A stretch of 43,923 bases of DNA. Origin: Spirochaetota bacterium (GTDB lineage Bacteria > Spirochaetota > UBA4802 > UBA5368). Position numbers and translations under genes: made by a program. The notes below the pieces were generated by a model. The model was not told the origin of the DNA. It saw only the letters and a program-made list of their open reading frames with translations, and did no database searches. Positions 1-8,703 of this stretch are shown piece after piece. How positions within the stretch are numbered: the first letter of the stretch is position 1; each line of letters opens with the position of its first letter. The DNA lies in contig SCSX01000067.1 of NCBI GenBank assembly GCA_004297825.1, positions 1 through 43,923 on the forward strand. The letters are read 5' to 3'.

Positions 1-2381
1 AACTCGAGCGCCTCCGAGGCCGACATGTCGAGCACCTCGTAGATGTTCTTCCCGCGGAACCGGACCTCGAGCGTTTCGTGGTTATAGCGCCTTCCCTTGC
101 AGACCTCGCAGGTCACGTACACGTCCGGGAGGAAGTGCATCTCGATCTTCTTGATGCCGTCGCCCTCGCAGGACTCGCAGCGCCCTCCCGGGACATTGAA
201 CGAGAACCTTCCTGCCTTGTACCCGCGCGCCTTCGACTCGGGGAGCCCCGTGAAAAGCTCGCGGATGGGGGTGAAAACCCCGGTGTAGGTCGCGGGGTTC
301 GAGCGGGGCGTGCGCCCTATGGGGGACTGGTCGATGTCGATGACCTTGTCGATCTGCTCTACGCCCGAAATTTTCGTGAACTTGCCGGGGTGCTCCTTGG
401 ATTTCATCACCAGCGCCGAAAGCGCGCGGTACAGGATCTCGATGACGAGCGTCGATTTTCCGGAGCCCGATACGCCCGTCACGCAGGTGAGCACCCCCAG
501 CGGGAAGCGGGCGTTCACGTCGCGCAGGTTGTTTTCCTTCGCGCCGGTGATCTCTATAAAGCCCCGGGGTTCCCTTCTGCGGAGCGGGATCTCGATCCTG
601 AATGTTCCCGCGAGATATTTCCCGGTGAGCGATTTTGGGTTGCGCGCGATCTCGTCGGGCGTGCCCTTCGCGATTATGTAGCCGCCGGCGAACCCGGCCC
701 CAGGCCCCAGGTCGACGACGTAGTCGGCCTCGCGGATGGTTTCCTCGTCGTGCTCGACCACGATCACGGTGTTGCCCAGGTCGCGCAGGTACTTGAGCGT
801 ATCCAGGAGCTTCCGGTTGTCCCTCTGGTGGAGACCGATACTGGGCTCGTCCAGGATGTAGAGCACGCCCATGAGGCTCGAGCCTATCTGCGTCGCGAGT
901 CGTATGCGCTGCGCCTCCCCCCCAGACAGGGTCCCGGCGGCGCGGTCGAGCGTGAGGTAGTCGATGCCCACGTCTTTCAGAAAATTCAACCGTGTGCGGA
1001 TCTCCTTGAGCACCTGGGTCGCGATCTTCATCTCGGTCTCGGTGAGCTCGATGGACCCGAAAAAGCCGTGCGCGTCGCGTATGGAATAGCCCGTCACTTC
1101 GTGGATGTTCTTCCCGGCGACGCGCACCGCGAGGCTTTCCGGCCGAAGCCGCATGCCCCCGCAGGCGTCGCACACGCGGTTCTCCATGAAGCGCTCCATC
1201 CATTCGCGCATGTCCTCGGACTTCGTCTCGCGGTAGCGGCGCTCCAGGTTGGGGATCACGCCCTCGAATGTCCGGGCGAACTTGAACTGCGCGTCCTCGC
1301 GCTTGATGTCGTAGCGTATCTTCTTCCCCCCGGTGCCAAAGAGGATGACGTCCTTTATCTTTTTGGGGAGGTCCTTCCACGGCCGGGACCCGTCGAACTG
1401 GAAATTTTTTTCAAGCGCCTCGAGCTGCTCGCGGTACCAGTAGCTTATCGTTTTCCCCCATACCTCCAGGGCCCCCTCGTACAGCGATTTTTCGGGGTCG
1501 CCCACGACGAGCTCGGGCGAAAACTGCATGAGGTAGCCCAGCCCGCTGCACGTTTCGCAGGCGCCGTAGGGGCTGTTGAACGAGAACATCCGCGGCGAAA
1601 GCTCGGGGATCGATATTCCGCAATCCGGGCACGAGAGCGAGGTGGAATAGAGGCGCTCCTGGCCGTTCACGTCCACGACGACCAGCCCCTCCGCGAGCTC
1701 GATCGCGGTCTCGACGGAATCGGCGAGCCTGGAGCGGATCGCGTCTTTCAGGACGATACGGTCGACAACGATCTCGATGTTGTGCTTCTTGTTCTTGTCT
1801 AGCTTGATCTCCTCGTCGAGCGAGCGCTGCTGGCCGTCCACGCGAACCCTCGCGAAGCCGCTCTTGCGCGCGAACTCGAAACGGTCCCCGTGTTCCCCCT
1901 TGCGCCCGCGCACGACCGGGGCCATCACCTGGATCTTCGATCCGGGCGGGAGCGTGAGCATCGATTCCGTGATCTGGTCGACCGATTGCGAGGAGATGCG
2001 CTTCCCGCACTGCGGGCAGTACGGGATTCCCACGCGCGCGAAGAGAAGGCGAAGGTAATCGTAAATCTCCGTGACCGTGCCCACCGTGGAACGCGGGTTG
2101 CGGTGCGTGGTCTTCTGCTCGATGGAAATCGCGGGGGAAAGCCCGTCTATGAGGTCCACGTCGGGCTTTTCCATGATTCCCAGGAACTGGCGCGCGTACG
2201 CCGAGAGCGACTCGACGTATCGTCTCTGTCCCTCCGCGTAGATCGTATCGAACGCGAGCGAGCTCTTTCCCGAGCCCGAAAGGCCGGTGATGACCACCAG
2301 GCTTTCCCTGGGCAAATCTATGGAGATGTTCTTGAGGTTGTGTTCCCTCGCCCCTTTGATCCGGATGACATCCAGGCTCAT
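1..2381 (-). CDS. uvrA: UvrA, excinuclease ABC subunit A (3' end cut by window)
   Basis: This is the damage-recognition ATPase of nucleotide excision repair, which loads UvrB onto distorted DNA. About 793 codons are visible, against roughly 940-950 for the whole protein. The N-terminus begins [16 protein letters not shown] and is followed by Walker [10 protein letters not shown] near residues 33-41. A first zinc module (CPQC), CETC and CDAC pairs, the ABC signature [12 protein letters not shown], a second Walker [10 protein letters not shown] and the C-terminal zinc finger pairs CESC and CEVC follow. The second signature and Walker B lie beyond position 1. The ATG at 2381 overlaps the stop of the upstream zinc-ribbon gene by 4 bases (ATGA), so the two are probably translated together. 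The identification is secure. Confidence 0.97.
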   Translation of the reverse strand, partial: MSLDVIRIKGAREHNLKNISIDLPRESLVVITGLSGSGKSSLAFDTIYAEGQRRYVESLSAYARQFLGIMEKPDVDLIDGLSPAISIEQKTTHRNPRSTVGTVTEIYDYLRLLFARVGIPYCPQCGKRISSQSVDQITESMLTLPPGSKIQVMAPVVRGRKGEHGDRFEFARKSGFARVRVDGQQRSLDEEIKLDKNKKHNIEIVVDRIVLKDAIRSRLADSVETAIELAEGLVVVDVNGQERLYSTSLSCPDCGISIPELSPRMFSFNSPYGACETCSGLGYLMQFSPELVVGDPEKSLYEGALEVWGKTISYWYREQLEALEKNFQFDGSRPWKDLPKKIKDVILFGTGGKKIRYDIKREDAQFKFARTFEGVIPNLERRYRETKSEDMREWMERFMENRVCDACGGMRLRPESLAVRVAGKNIHEVTGYSIRDAHGFFGSIELTETEMKIATQVLKEIRTRLNFLKDVGIDYLTLDRAAGTLSGGEAQRIRLATQIGSSLMGVLYILDEPSIGLHQRDNRKLLDTLKYLRDLGNTVIVVEHDEETIREADYVVDLGPGAGFAGGYIIAKGTPDEIARNPKSLTGKYLAGTFRIEIPLRRREPRGFIEITGAKENNLRDVNARFPLGVLTCVTGVSGSGKSTLVIEILYRALSALVMKSKEHPGKFTKISGVEQIDKVIDIDQSPIGRTPRSNPATYTGVFTPIRELFTGLPESKARGYKAGRFSFNVPGGRCESCEGDGIKKIEMHFLPDVYVTCEVCKGRRYNHETLEVRFRGKNIYEVLDMSASEALE

Positions 2382-2770
2382 ATCAGGGTGATGGTAGTCG
2401 AACCGCACATGGGACATACGACATCGAAATCCTCGCCGTCGTCGAGCTCGTCTTTTTTCTTGAGGATATAGTCCTCCCAGCGGTAATCGCAGTCTTCGCA
2501 GGCGTAGCTCACCTCGATTTTGCGAAGGTTTTTCTTTTTCTTTTTCTTGGTGGGATCTTCCTCGTCGGCCTCGTCTCCTTCGTCGGCCTCGTCTCCCTCG
2601 TCGGCCTCGTCCTCCTCGACATCACCGGTCTCCCGGGTGATATCTACCTCCTCGTAGCCGGCCGCCCCGAGATCTTCCTCGTCTGCAAGCTCTTCCTCGT
2701 CGAAGTGTTCATCGTAGTACTCGTCTTCGTACACTTCGTCGTCGTATTCTTTTTCGAATTCAACTGCCAT
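2378..2770 (-). CDS. Small acidic protein with C-terminal zinc ribbon
   Basis: This 130-residue protein is of unknown function. Residues 1-72 are extremely acidic (Asp/Glu/Tyr runs) and contain a GDEADE repeat encoded by an 18-bp tandem DNA repeat. A lysine run (75-80) follows. The C-terminus holds two CxxC pairs, C91/C94 and C119/C122, as in a zinc ribbon. The last bases overlap the uvrA start (ATGA), which implies co-transcription and translational coupling. The ribbon could bind nucleic acid or a protein partner, and the acidic tail could mimic DNA or act as a flexible linker; both are inferences. A TTGACA-type promoter candidate lies about 220 bases upstream. I recognise no named family beyond the zinc-ribbon pattern. 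Confidence 0.85.
   Translation of the reverse strand: MAVEFEKEYDDEVYEDEYYDEHFDEEELADEEDLGAAGYEEVDITRETGDVEEDEADEGDEADEGDEADEEDPTKKKKKKNLRKIEVSYACEDCDYRWEDYILKKKDELDDGEDFDVVCPMCGSTTITLI
2563..2616. repeat. Three tandem 18-bp units inside the acidic zinc-ribbon gene
   Basis: Three consecutive units begin at 2563, 2581 and 2599. Each starts CGTCGGCCTCGTC, and they differ only in their last few bases. On the coding (minus) strand they encode the repeated hexapeptide GDEADE. The unit is a multiple of three, so copy-number change would lengthen or shorten the acidic tail without a frameshift. Confidence 0.9.
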
Positions 2771-2990
2771 GGCATCACCCTGAATGGAACAATATCACCG
2801 CTCCGCACAAGGATTGTATGATACTCCCTGTGTGCGCCCTCTGCCGACGGTTCGCTTACGCGGCGGCTTTCCAATCGAGACTCGTGGTCTCCCTATATTA
2901 TAGCTGAAAGGCGGCGCGAAGCACAACCGTTTAGTCGTTTTTTATCGAAAAAATTTCGACACTGCACGTCGCTGCGTAATTCTCGGACAA

Positions 2991-3019
2991 ATCTATGGAG
3001 CCGGTCATTTTTTTGTCAA
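2991..3019 (-). promoter_or_regulatory. Candidate sigma70 promoter for the zinc-ribbon/uvrA pair
   Basis: On the minus strand a perfect TTGACA (3014-3019) is followed after 16 bases by CATAGA (2992-2997), a weak -10. The A/T-rich stretch just upstream of the -35 is repeated almost exactly at 5740-5754, in front of another minus-strand promoter. The implied leader is about 215 bases. Confidence 0.35.
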
Positions 3020-3198
3020 ATAAATTGCCGAAAAAATTTATTTTTTGTCGGGCCGCGATTTAACGTACGTTTTCATGTCGAATTTCGCTCAAGGCCCTTC
3101 GCCTTAATGTAACGCACCTTGCCGAAATTAGGCGCCCAGGTCGCGTCCGTCCAGCCCCCGCATGTTGATAAAAATAGCACGGTCTGATACGCATCCGT

Positions 3199-3211
3199 GG
3201 GGTCAGAGCCC
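3199..3211 (+). repeat. REP-like repeat, copy 1
   Basis: The sequence is GGGGTCAGAGCCC. It is a quasi-palindrome: GGG pairs with CCC and TC with GA around a central A, with one mismatch. It is the first of five same-orientation copies between 3.2 and 5.0 kb, around the RAYT transposase gene. Confidence 0.75.
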
Positions 3212-3346
3212 TATTCCGGGATATTCTTACCCCGGTGCAAAGTGACAATTTCCATGGCATCATGGTTCGCGGCGGCACACGCGACCAAAGGGGGCATTAT
3301 ATGATGGGAATGGGCGATCGCGCAGGTGGGATACGCACCCGGAAGA

Positions 3347-3358
3347 GGGTCAGAGCCC
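3347..3358 (+). repeat. REP-like repeat, copy 2
   Basis: The sequence is GGGTCAGAGCCC. It is preceded by GATACGCA, as at copy 1, and lies 190 bp upstream of the acyltransferase start. Confidence 0.75.
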
Positions 3359-3547
3359 TTCCTGGCGAATTGTGGAGCCTCGGTTTGCACCGGCCCGTCT
3401 CGATCCGGGGCAAATGAATTATCGGAACCCCGTGCCGGTGATAGAATCATCCTTGCTGGAATAGCCTGGATTTCCGTGAATCTGACCGCTTGACAAATTC
3501 CGTATGTTGCATGCAGTATCAGGTATTTCACTGACCGGGGGATGATT

Positions 3548-4327
3548 ATGAATTACCTGACATATGCGCGGGAAGAGCGGGAATACCATTCCAGGTTTGC
3601 GCGATATAACCGGAGAAAAAAGGCGTTCCTGAAATGGTATTTCAAGCTTTATCACCGGCTGGAGGTAAGGGGGCTCGATAATATCCCCGAGGGGCCCGCG
3701 CTCATCGTTCCCAACCACAGCGGCGGGTTCGATCTCGATATAATGGCGATCATGTTTTTTGCTCATCCGTCGCGGGAAATAAGCGTGCTCATCGCCCGCG
3801 AATGGCATTTCATTGAAAGTACATGGGGGCGATACTTTGTAGGAGGAGGCATTCCCCTGCGGCTGCGGGGAGGCATACAGTATGATTATATCGATCCCTG
3901 GCTGGTGAAAGGAGGCGCACGCTTCCCCGGCCTGGTGTGCATTTTCCCCGAGGGCGGATCAGGGACCGTGTGGAACCGCGGGAAGCTTAAGCCTTTTTAT
4001 CCTGGCGTTGTCAGGCTTGCGCTTCGGTATCAAGTACCCATAGTTCCTGTCGCGATGATCGGGTTCGACCTCGCCTCGCCTATCGTCATGGAAATCGCGC
4101 GGGACCACCGTACACCTGACGTTGTCATGCCGCCCTTCACCCTTCCCGTGAAAACACGAATCGAATTCGGACGACCCTTCGAACTGGAGTCCCTTTATGG
4201 AAGGGAACTTGGTAGAAAAGATGAATTTCGTATCGCGAATGAAATCGTTCGCCCAAGGGTGGCCGAGGTTATTCATCGGCACCGCGCGGTCTCGCTCGTA
4301 CCATGGGATGGGGGTCAGAGCCGTTAG
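3548..4327 (+). CDS. PlsC-type 1-acyl-glycerol-3-phosphate acyltransferase family protein
   Basis: This 259-residue acyltransferase of the LPLAT superfamily probably transfers a fatty acyl chain to lysophosphatidate or a related lipid at the inner membrane. The catalytic HX4D motif is visible as HSGGFD (H57, D62). FPEGGSGT (133-140) supplies the phosphate-binding motif, and an isolated PIVP motif follows. There is no clear N-terminal membrane anchor. ATG 3548 is preferred over ATG 3542 because the GGGGG at 3537-3541 abuts the latter and sits 6 bases from the former. The last residues (DGGQSR) are encoded by REP-like repeat copy 3, so an insertion has probably replaced the natural C-terminus. 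The substrate cannot be told from sequence. Confidence 0.85.
   Translation: MNYLTYAREEREYHSRFARYNRRKKAFLKWYFKLYHRLEVRGLDNIPEGPALIVPNHSGGFDLDIMAIMFFAHPSREISVLIAREWHFIESTWGRYFVGGGIPLRLRGGIQYDYIDPWLVKGGARFPGLVCIFPEGGSGTVWNRGKLKPFYPGVVRLALRYQVPIVPVAMIGFDLASPIVMEIARDHRTPDVVMPPFTLPVKTRIEFGRPFELESLYGRELGRKDEFRIANEIVRPRVAEVIHRHRAVSLVPWDGGQSR
4311..4322 (+). repeat. REP-like repeat, copy 3, forming the 3' end of the acyltransferase gene
   Basis: GGGGTCAGAGCC overlaps the last codons of the acyltransferase, which stops at the TAG just after it. It lies 21 bp from copy 4 in the same orientation. Confidence 0.8.
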
Positions 4328-4342
4328 TCTTAAAATTTATCG

Positions 4343-4354
4343 GGGGTCAGAGCC
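4343..4354 (+). repeat. REP-like repeat, copy 4
   Basis: GGGGTCAGAGCC lies 69 bp upstream of the RAYT start. With copy 3 it forms the left flank of the transposase gene, and copy 5 is on the right. Confidence 0.8.
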
Positions 4355-4422
4355 ATTTTTGTTCCGTTTTCCGAGCCTGTATTCGTAAAGATAAGCGGAG
4401 CACAAAAAATGGAGCAGGCCCA

Positions 4423-5067
4423 ATGCCCAGACCGCATCGACGATGTCTTCCGAATACAACTTATCATGTCTATTCCCGGTGCATAGAATGGAAAACCCTT
4501 CTCACAGAAGATAGTGCGAAGGACATGATGATTTTCACTCTACGACGCACCCAGCGGAAATATCGATTTGAATTGATATTCTACCAGATCATGGACAGCC
4601 ATTTTCACCTGGTAGTCAGGACACTCCACGGGGGAGCCACAATCTCCCGCATCATGCAGTATTTCAAGGCACGCTACGCGGAGTCCTTCAATCGGGCGGC
4701 GAAGCGGATAGGCCCCTTCTGGAATGAAAGATTCAAAGATACGATTGTTGAAGAGCACTACCGGTCGCGCGACGAGGTATTGGGAATGCTTTGGTACCTT
4801 GCTTATAACCCGGTTAGGCATAAAAAGGAAAAAGATCCTCGGGGCTATCGGTATGGAGCGGTCAATTGTTACCTTGATGACAAATTCAGGACGCTGGTAG
4901 AGATCACGCACCATGCCGCATTCACTGGGCTGGGAAGGTCAATGGGAGAACGGATCAGAAAATTTCAGGAATTTGAGGGGATTTATTTCAATTACTATGA
5001 CGGGGTCAGAGCCCGTAAGGCCTGTAAAAACAGGCGATGGGTTCGAATACAATATTCGAGGGAATAA
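4423..5067 (+). CDS. REP-associated tyrosine transposase (RAYT), Y1/IS200-like
   Basis: This 214-residue protein belongs to the TnpA_REP/Y1 HUH-transposase family, which nicks single-stranded DNA at hairpins and is thought to mobilise REP elements. It starts MPRPHRRCLPNTTYHVYSRC, which is typical of the family. The HUH motif is HFH (60-62), and the catalytic tyrosine is probably Y125 in WYLAYNPVR, the conserved YxxxNPVR block. ATG 4423 is chosen for its fit to the family N-terminus and a GGAG about 9 bases upstream; the frame is open further upstream. The C-terminal GVRAR is encoded by repeat copy 5. The gene looks intact. RAYTs are usually single-copy and domesticated, and the five nearby GGGGTCAGAGCC repeats are its likely substrate (inference). 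Confidence 0.9.
   Translation: MPRPHRRCLPNTTYHVYSRCIEWKTLLTEDSAKDMMIFTLRRTQRKYRFELIFYQIMDSHFHLVVRTLHGGATISRIMQYFKARYAESFNRAAKRIGPFWNERFKDTIVEEHYRSRDEVLGMLWYLAYNPVRHKKEKDPRGYRYGAVNCYLDDKFRTLVEITHHAAFTGLGRSMGERIRKFQEFEGIYFNYYDGVRARKACKNRRWVRIQYSRE
5002..5014 (+). repeat. REP-like repeat, copy 5, inside the RAYT 3' end
   Basis: GGGGTCAGAGCCC is read in frame as GVRA near the transposase C-terminus. A small hairpin, CCTGT-AAAA-ACAGG (5021-5034), follows directly, still within the coding sequence. REP-type elements often pair a tetranucleotide guide with such a hairpin. Confidence 0.8.
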
Positions 5068-5103
5068 CCTGCCCACCACCCGATGGACCTATCCCTTGAA
5101 CAG

Positions 5104-5670
5104 TTACTTTATCAACCTCATCACCGTATCCGCATTGAGTGCCGAATGCGCGCTTACGTCGTTTCCTGCTTTTTCAAGCGCCATGGAAACGCTTTTCAGC
5201 ACATCAGCAGTTTTCCCACCGTCCGCAATGTTGCTCGCGACGATATTTTCAACTTCGATTTCGAGCCTCGTGATGCGTGAGATTTCTTCGCGAATCGTGG
5301 AATGCACCTGGTCCCGTTTCTCTTGAAGAATGGCTGCGGTCGGTGAATCACCCACGAAATCCTTTAAGACCTTTTTCCCTTCGAAGGTAGAGGAATCAAG
5401 GATTTGCCTGCCCTCGTTCCCACCGCGTGCAAGATCCTTTTCCAGGAGATCGATGCCGTTCCTTACCACCTGGCTCCGGGTGAGGGCCGATTGCAGGTCG
5501 CGAAGCTCCACCTGGATCGAATCGAGACGACTGTTGACGCGGTTCCCGATTTCAATGGAATCCCCGCGGAGCTCGCCGCGTTTCTTGCGATCGCGACCTT
5601 CCCCTTCGACCTGGCGATCATTGGATATTTTGCTCGCGGAACCTAGAATCCCATCAATGGAAACCTTCAT
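5104..5670 (-). CDS. Conserved-looking coiled-coil protein of unknown function
   Basis: This 188-residue cytoplasmic protein has no signal peptide or membrane segment. It starts MKVSIDGILGS and is rich in Lys, Arg, Glu and Asp. Residues ~40-85 and ~115-145 have the heptad spacing of coiled coils (NRVNSRLDSIQVELRDLQSA; EEISRITRLEIEVENIVA). I do not recognise a family. Length and helical character recall small flagellar or cell-envelope accessory proteins, but nothing nearby supports that. The start is well supported by GGAGGG 6-7 bases upstream of ATG 5670 and by a strong promoter (5720-5748). The stop lies 36 bp from the stop of the convergent RAYT gene. Confidence 0.75.
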   Translation of the reverse strand: MKVSIDGILGSASKISNDRQVEGEGRDRKKRGELRGDSIEIGNRVNSRLDSIQVELRDLQSALTRSQVVRNGIDLLEKDLARGGNEGRQILDSSTFEGKKVLKDFVGDSPTAAILQEKRDQVHSTIREEISRITRLEIEVENIVASNIADGGKTADVLKSVSMALEKAGNDVSAHSALNADTVMRLIK

Positions 5671-5719
5671 GTTACACCCTCCGTTGTGCGCGCGTCAGCA
5701 CAGTTTACCATTCTCGTGT

Positions 5720-5748
5720 ATCTTAGGGGTCGTGCGGGTTTTTGTCAA
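5720..5748 (-). promoter_or_regulatory. Sigma70-type promoter of the coiled-coil gene
   Basis: On the minus strand a perfect TTGACA (5743-5748) is followed after 17 bases by TAAGAT (5720-5725). The A/T-rich block upstream of the -35 matches the one at 3011-3025. Transcription would start about 40 bases before the ATG at 5670. Confidence 0.7.
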
Positions 5749-5850
5749 ATAAATAATTCCAGGAGACATAATAAATACAAAGGCGGGCAGGGGGCCGATA
5801 CACGGGTACGAGGCGCGACAGACTCCTTCCCGGACGGGAGCGTCACCGGG

Positions 5851-8601
5851 TCAAACTGCCTTCTTTTCCGCTTTCTCCATGCGAAGAGATACCACCTTGG
5901 AAACGCCCGGCTCCTCCATGGTCACGCCGTAGATGGATTCCCCTATCCGCATGGTCTTCTTGTTGTGGGTCACGATGACGAACTGCGAGGTCTTGGCGAA
6001 CTGCTGGAGCATCCTCAAAAATCGCCCGATATTCTCCTCATCCAGTGGCGCGTCGATCTCGTCAAGGAAACAAAAAGGCGACGGTTTCACCATGTAGGTC
6101 GCGAAGAGCAACGCGATCGCGGTGAGCGCCCTTTCGCCGCCCGAAAGCAGGTTGATACTCTTGGGTTTTTTCCCCGGAGGGCGCACGAAGATGTCGATCC
6201 CGCTCTCGAGAACGTTTTCGGGTTCGGTGAGCTCGAGGCTCGCAGTCCCTCCCTCGAAGAGCTGCTTGAATATCTCGGAAAAATTTTTCTGTATATCCAT
6301 GAAGGTCGACAGGAACATGTCCATCGACGTCTTGTTGATGTCCTGGATGACGGAAATGATGTCCTCTTTCGCCTTCTCGATATCCTTGCGCTGGTTTATG
6401 TAATAGTCGAAGCGCTTCTTTAAATCCTTGAATTCCTCGATCGCGAGGTTGTTTATCGGACCAAGGTCCTGGATCTTTTTTTTCAGCTCCTGGATGTTCC
6501 TCTGGATATCGGGGAGCTGGGAATCGTCGGCCTGGACCGATTTCATGTCGGCGACCTTTTTCTCGTACTCGGTCCACACGTATTCCTCTATGCCGTTCAT
6601 CCGGAAAATAAGCTCGACCAGCCCCTTGTCCATCTCGCCGATACGGTCGTTCATCTTTGCCAGACTCTCGGAATCCTTGCGCGATACGTCCTTCCGGTTC
6701 ATTATCTGCCGCTCGATCTCGCCGCGCCGCTCGTTGCATTCGGCAATCTTTTTCCTGAGCGTCTCGCTCCGCTCGCCGAACTCGACCAGGCGATCCTCCA
6801 TCTCGCGTATTTCACCCTGGAGCGCCTGGATGGCTTCCTCCGACCTGGTGAGATCCTGGCGGTGGGCGTCTATCTGCGCCTGGACGTCGCCAATCTGGTG
6901 CGCGAGCGATTTCAAATGCTTCTCGATCCAGTCGTTCTCCTTTTCGTTCCCGGAGAGGTCCTTTTCGAGCTTCATGATCATGCCGTTGATGTTCTCGACC
7001 TCGGCCTGCTCGTTTCTGATGAACTCCTCGAGGGACGCGATCTCGGCGTTCAACGACTCGTTCGACGACATCGTGCCCGCGATACTGCCGTCAAGCTGTT
7101 CCTTTTCGGCGTGGATGCCGGTCTTATCGAACAGGATGGAGCGGAACCCGTCCTCGAAGCTTTCGAAAAGCGCGATGTCGCCCTTGAGCGTTTCCAGGTC
7201 TATGCCCCGCAGGGACGCCCGCGCCTCGTCGGTAAGGCCCAGCTCAAGGTTCTGCAGGCCTCCCCGCAGCGCGTCCTCGATCATCCTGATCTCCTCGCCT
7301 ATTCGCGCGCGCACGCGCTGGCGCTCTTCCTCCGAACCCGCGAGCTCCGCCTTTCGCTTCTCGATCGCGTCGACGAGCTTTTTTATGACGCGTTCAAGGC
7401 TCTCGCGCAGCGACTTGAGTGTCTCCTCGTTTTCCTTTATCCGCCGGCGGTTCAGCTCGATCCTGTCGCGCGACGTGTGGATCGACTGGATCTTCTTCTT
7501 GCGCATCTCGTAGATGCTCTCGAGGCGGTCGCGATCTTCCTTGATCTTTCGGCGGATATCCACTCCGGCCTGCTCGGTCTTGACGCGCTCGTCCGCGAGG
7601 CGCGCCAGGCTCTCGCCGCGCTCGGCGATGTTTTTCTCCACCGCCGCGCGCCTCTTCATGGTCTCCTCGATGAGCGAGCGGTTCTTCCCACTGCGCGCGT
7701 CGATGTCCTCGACCTTGATGCTGTAGGCATGGAGCTTCTTGTCGAGTTCGAACATCTCGAGCTGTATGTCGTTGCGGTACTTCTCGTCCTTCTCGTTCTC
7801 CGCGCTCACCACGCTCACCTTCGCGGTGAGCGCCTCGCGTTCCCTCTTGAGACCCGCCAGGTCCGCCTCGATCTTTTTCCTGCGGCGCACGAGCTCCGCG
7901 TATTTCAGGAAATTGAGCCGAATATCGTATTCCTTGAGCTCGCCGGTGAGTCCCAGGTAGACCTTCGTCTTCTCGGCCTGTTTGGCCTTGAGGTCTTTTT
8001 CCCGCTCGATCTCACGCACGATATCGTTGATGCGCTCCAGGTTGGTGCTCGTCTCCTCGAGCTTGCGCAGGCTTTCCCGTTTCTGGAATTTAAAGCGCGA
8101 AATGCCCGCCGCCTCTTCGAAGATGTAGCGTCGGTCCTCCGCGCGCGTCGAGAGTATCAGGTCCATGCGTCCCTGCTCCATCACGGAGTAGGCGGATTTC
8201 CCGATCCCCGTATCCATGAAAAGCTCCTCGATGTCCTTGAGGCGCACGGGCGACTTGTTGATCAGGTATTCGGATTCGCCGTCGCGAAAGACGCGCCTGG
8301 TGACGGTGACCTCCTCGGAATCGAGCGCGAGCACGCGGTTGGCGTTGTCGATCGTGATGCTCACCTCGGCCAGCGACAGCGGTTTGCGCGAATCGGTGCC
8401 CGAGAAAATGATGTCCTCCATCTTCTCGCCCCGGATGTTGCGCGCCTGTTTCTCCCCGAGCACCCATTTTATTGAATCGACGACGTTCGACTTGCCGCAG
8501 CCGTTCGGGCCCACGATCGCAGTGATCCCGGGTTCGAATACGACGGGGGTCCGTTCCGCGAAGGATTTGAACCCGAATATTTCCATGGACTTGAGAAACA
8601 T
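5851..8601 (-). CDS. smc: SMC chromosome-segregation ATPase, short and lacking a normal hinge
   Basis: This is the core ATPase of the bacterial condensin. It starts MFLKSMEIFGFKSFAERT; Walker A is GPNGCGKS (31-38) and the Q-loop lies near 142-145. The C-terminal head carries the signature LLSGGERAL (818-826), Walker B FCFLDEIDAPLD (843-854) and the H-loop VTHN. It has 916 residues, whereas most bacterial SMCs have about 1150-1200. Between the coils (about 445-505) there are only some 60 residues that are not obviously coiled coil. They include a TLKGDIALFESFEDGF block but no Gly-rich hinge of the usual ~150 residues. No Shine-Dalgarno is evident; the start is fixed by homology to the SMC N-terminus. 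The ferredoxin-like gene lies upstream on the same strand. Confidence 0.93.
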   Translation of the reverse strand: MFLKSMEIFGFKSFAERTPVVFEPGITAIVGPNGCGKSNVVDSIKWVLGEKQARNIRGEKMEDIIFSGTDSRKPLSLAEVSITIDNANRVLALDSEEVTVTRRVFRDGESEYLINKSPVRLKDIEELFMDTGIGKSAYSVMEQGRMDLILSTRAEDRRYIFEEAAGISRFKFQKRESLRKLEETSTNLERINDIVREIEREKDLKAKQAEKTKVYLGLTGELKEYDIRLNFLKYAELVRRRKKIEADLAGLKREREALTAKVSVVSAENEKDEKYRNDIQLEMFELDKKLHAYSIKVEDIDARSGKNRSLIEETMKRRAAVEKNIAERGESLARLADERVKTEQAGVDIRRKIKEDRDRLESIYEMRKKKIQSIHTSRDRIELNRRRIKENEETLKSLRESLERVIKKLVDAIEKRKAELAGSEEERQRVRARIGEEIRMIEDALRGGLQNLELGLTDEARASLRGIDLETLKGDIALFESFEDGFRSILFDKTGIHAEKEQLDGSIAGTMSSNESLNAEIASLEEFIRNEQAEVENINGMIMKLEKDLSGNEKENDWIEKHLKSLAHQIGDVQAQIDAHRQDLTRSEEAIQALQGEIREMEDRLVEFGERSETLRKKIAECNERRGEIERQIMNRKDVSRKDSESLAKMNDRIGEMDKGLVELIFRMNGIEEYVWTEYEKKVADMKSVQADDSQLPDIQRNIQELKKKIQDLGPINNLAIEEFKDLKKRFDYYINQRKDIEKAKEDIISVIQDINKTSMDMFLSTFMDIQKNFSEIFKQLFEGGTASLELTEPENVLESGIDIFVRPPGKKPKSINLLSGGERALTAIALLFATYMVKPSPFCFLDEIDAPLDEENIGRFLRMLQQFAKTSQFVIVTHNKKTMRIGESIYGVTMEEPGVSKVVSLRMEKAEKKAV

Positions 8602-8682
8602 GTTCAGTCAGGTGCGTTCGTTTTTTTCCGTGTTTCTTATTTCAGGAGTCGATTCGGCCCTGAAGAGGGGATGCGCCGGTCA

Positions 8683-8703
8683 CGGGACGCGATTGCCGTC
8701 CCG
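8683..8703. repeat. Hairpin in the smc leader
   Basis: Arms CGGGACG (8683-8689) and CGTCCCG (8697-8703) enclose a 7-base loop. The inner GACGCGATT resembles the core of the large palindromes at 23.0 and 25.5 kb, so this may be a degraded relative. No U-tract follows on either strand, so it is not an obvious terminator. Confidence 0.4.

Larger units (their letters stand above)
2771..3547. other. 777-bp spacer without a convincing gene, carrying two REP-like repeats
   Basis: Short frames exist on both strands here, but none has a ribosome site, codon pattern or recognisable product. The left part (2890-3060) is A/T-rich and holds the promoter candidate for the zinc-ribbon gene. The right part carries two copies of the repeat GGGTCAGAGCCC (3199-3211 and 3347-3358). 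Each is preceded, 7-11 bases upstream, by a GATACGCA word, so the repeat unit is longer than the core. I see no structured RNA I can name. Confidence 0.6.

Noticed and set aside
78-1802. Long plus-strand open frame of 574 codons opposite uvrA
   Set aside because: It is the antisense shadow of the high-G/C uvrA coding strand: no ribosome site, no recognisable domain and a composition that mirrors UvrA codons.
6862-8475. 537-codon plus-strand open frame opposite smc
   Set aside because: It is a shadow of the repetitive coiled-coil codons of smc, with no start signal or known domain.
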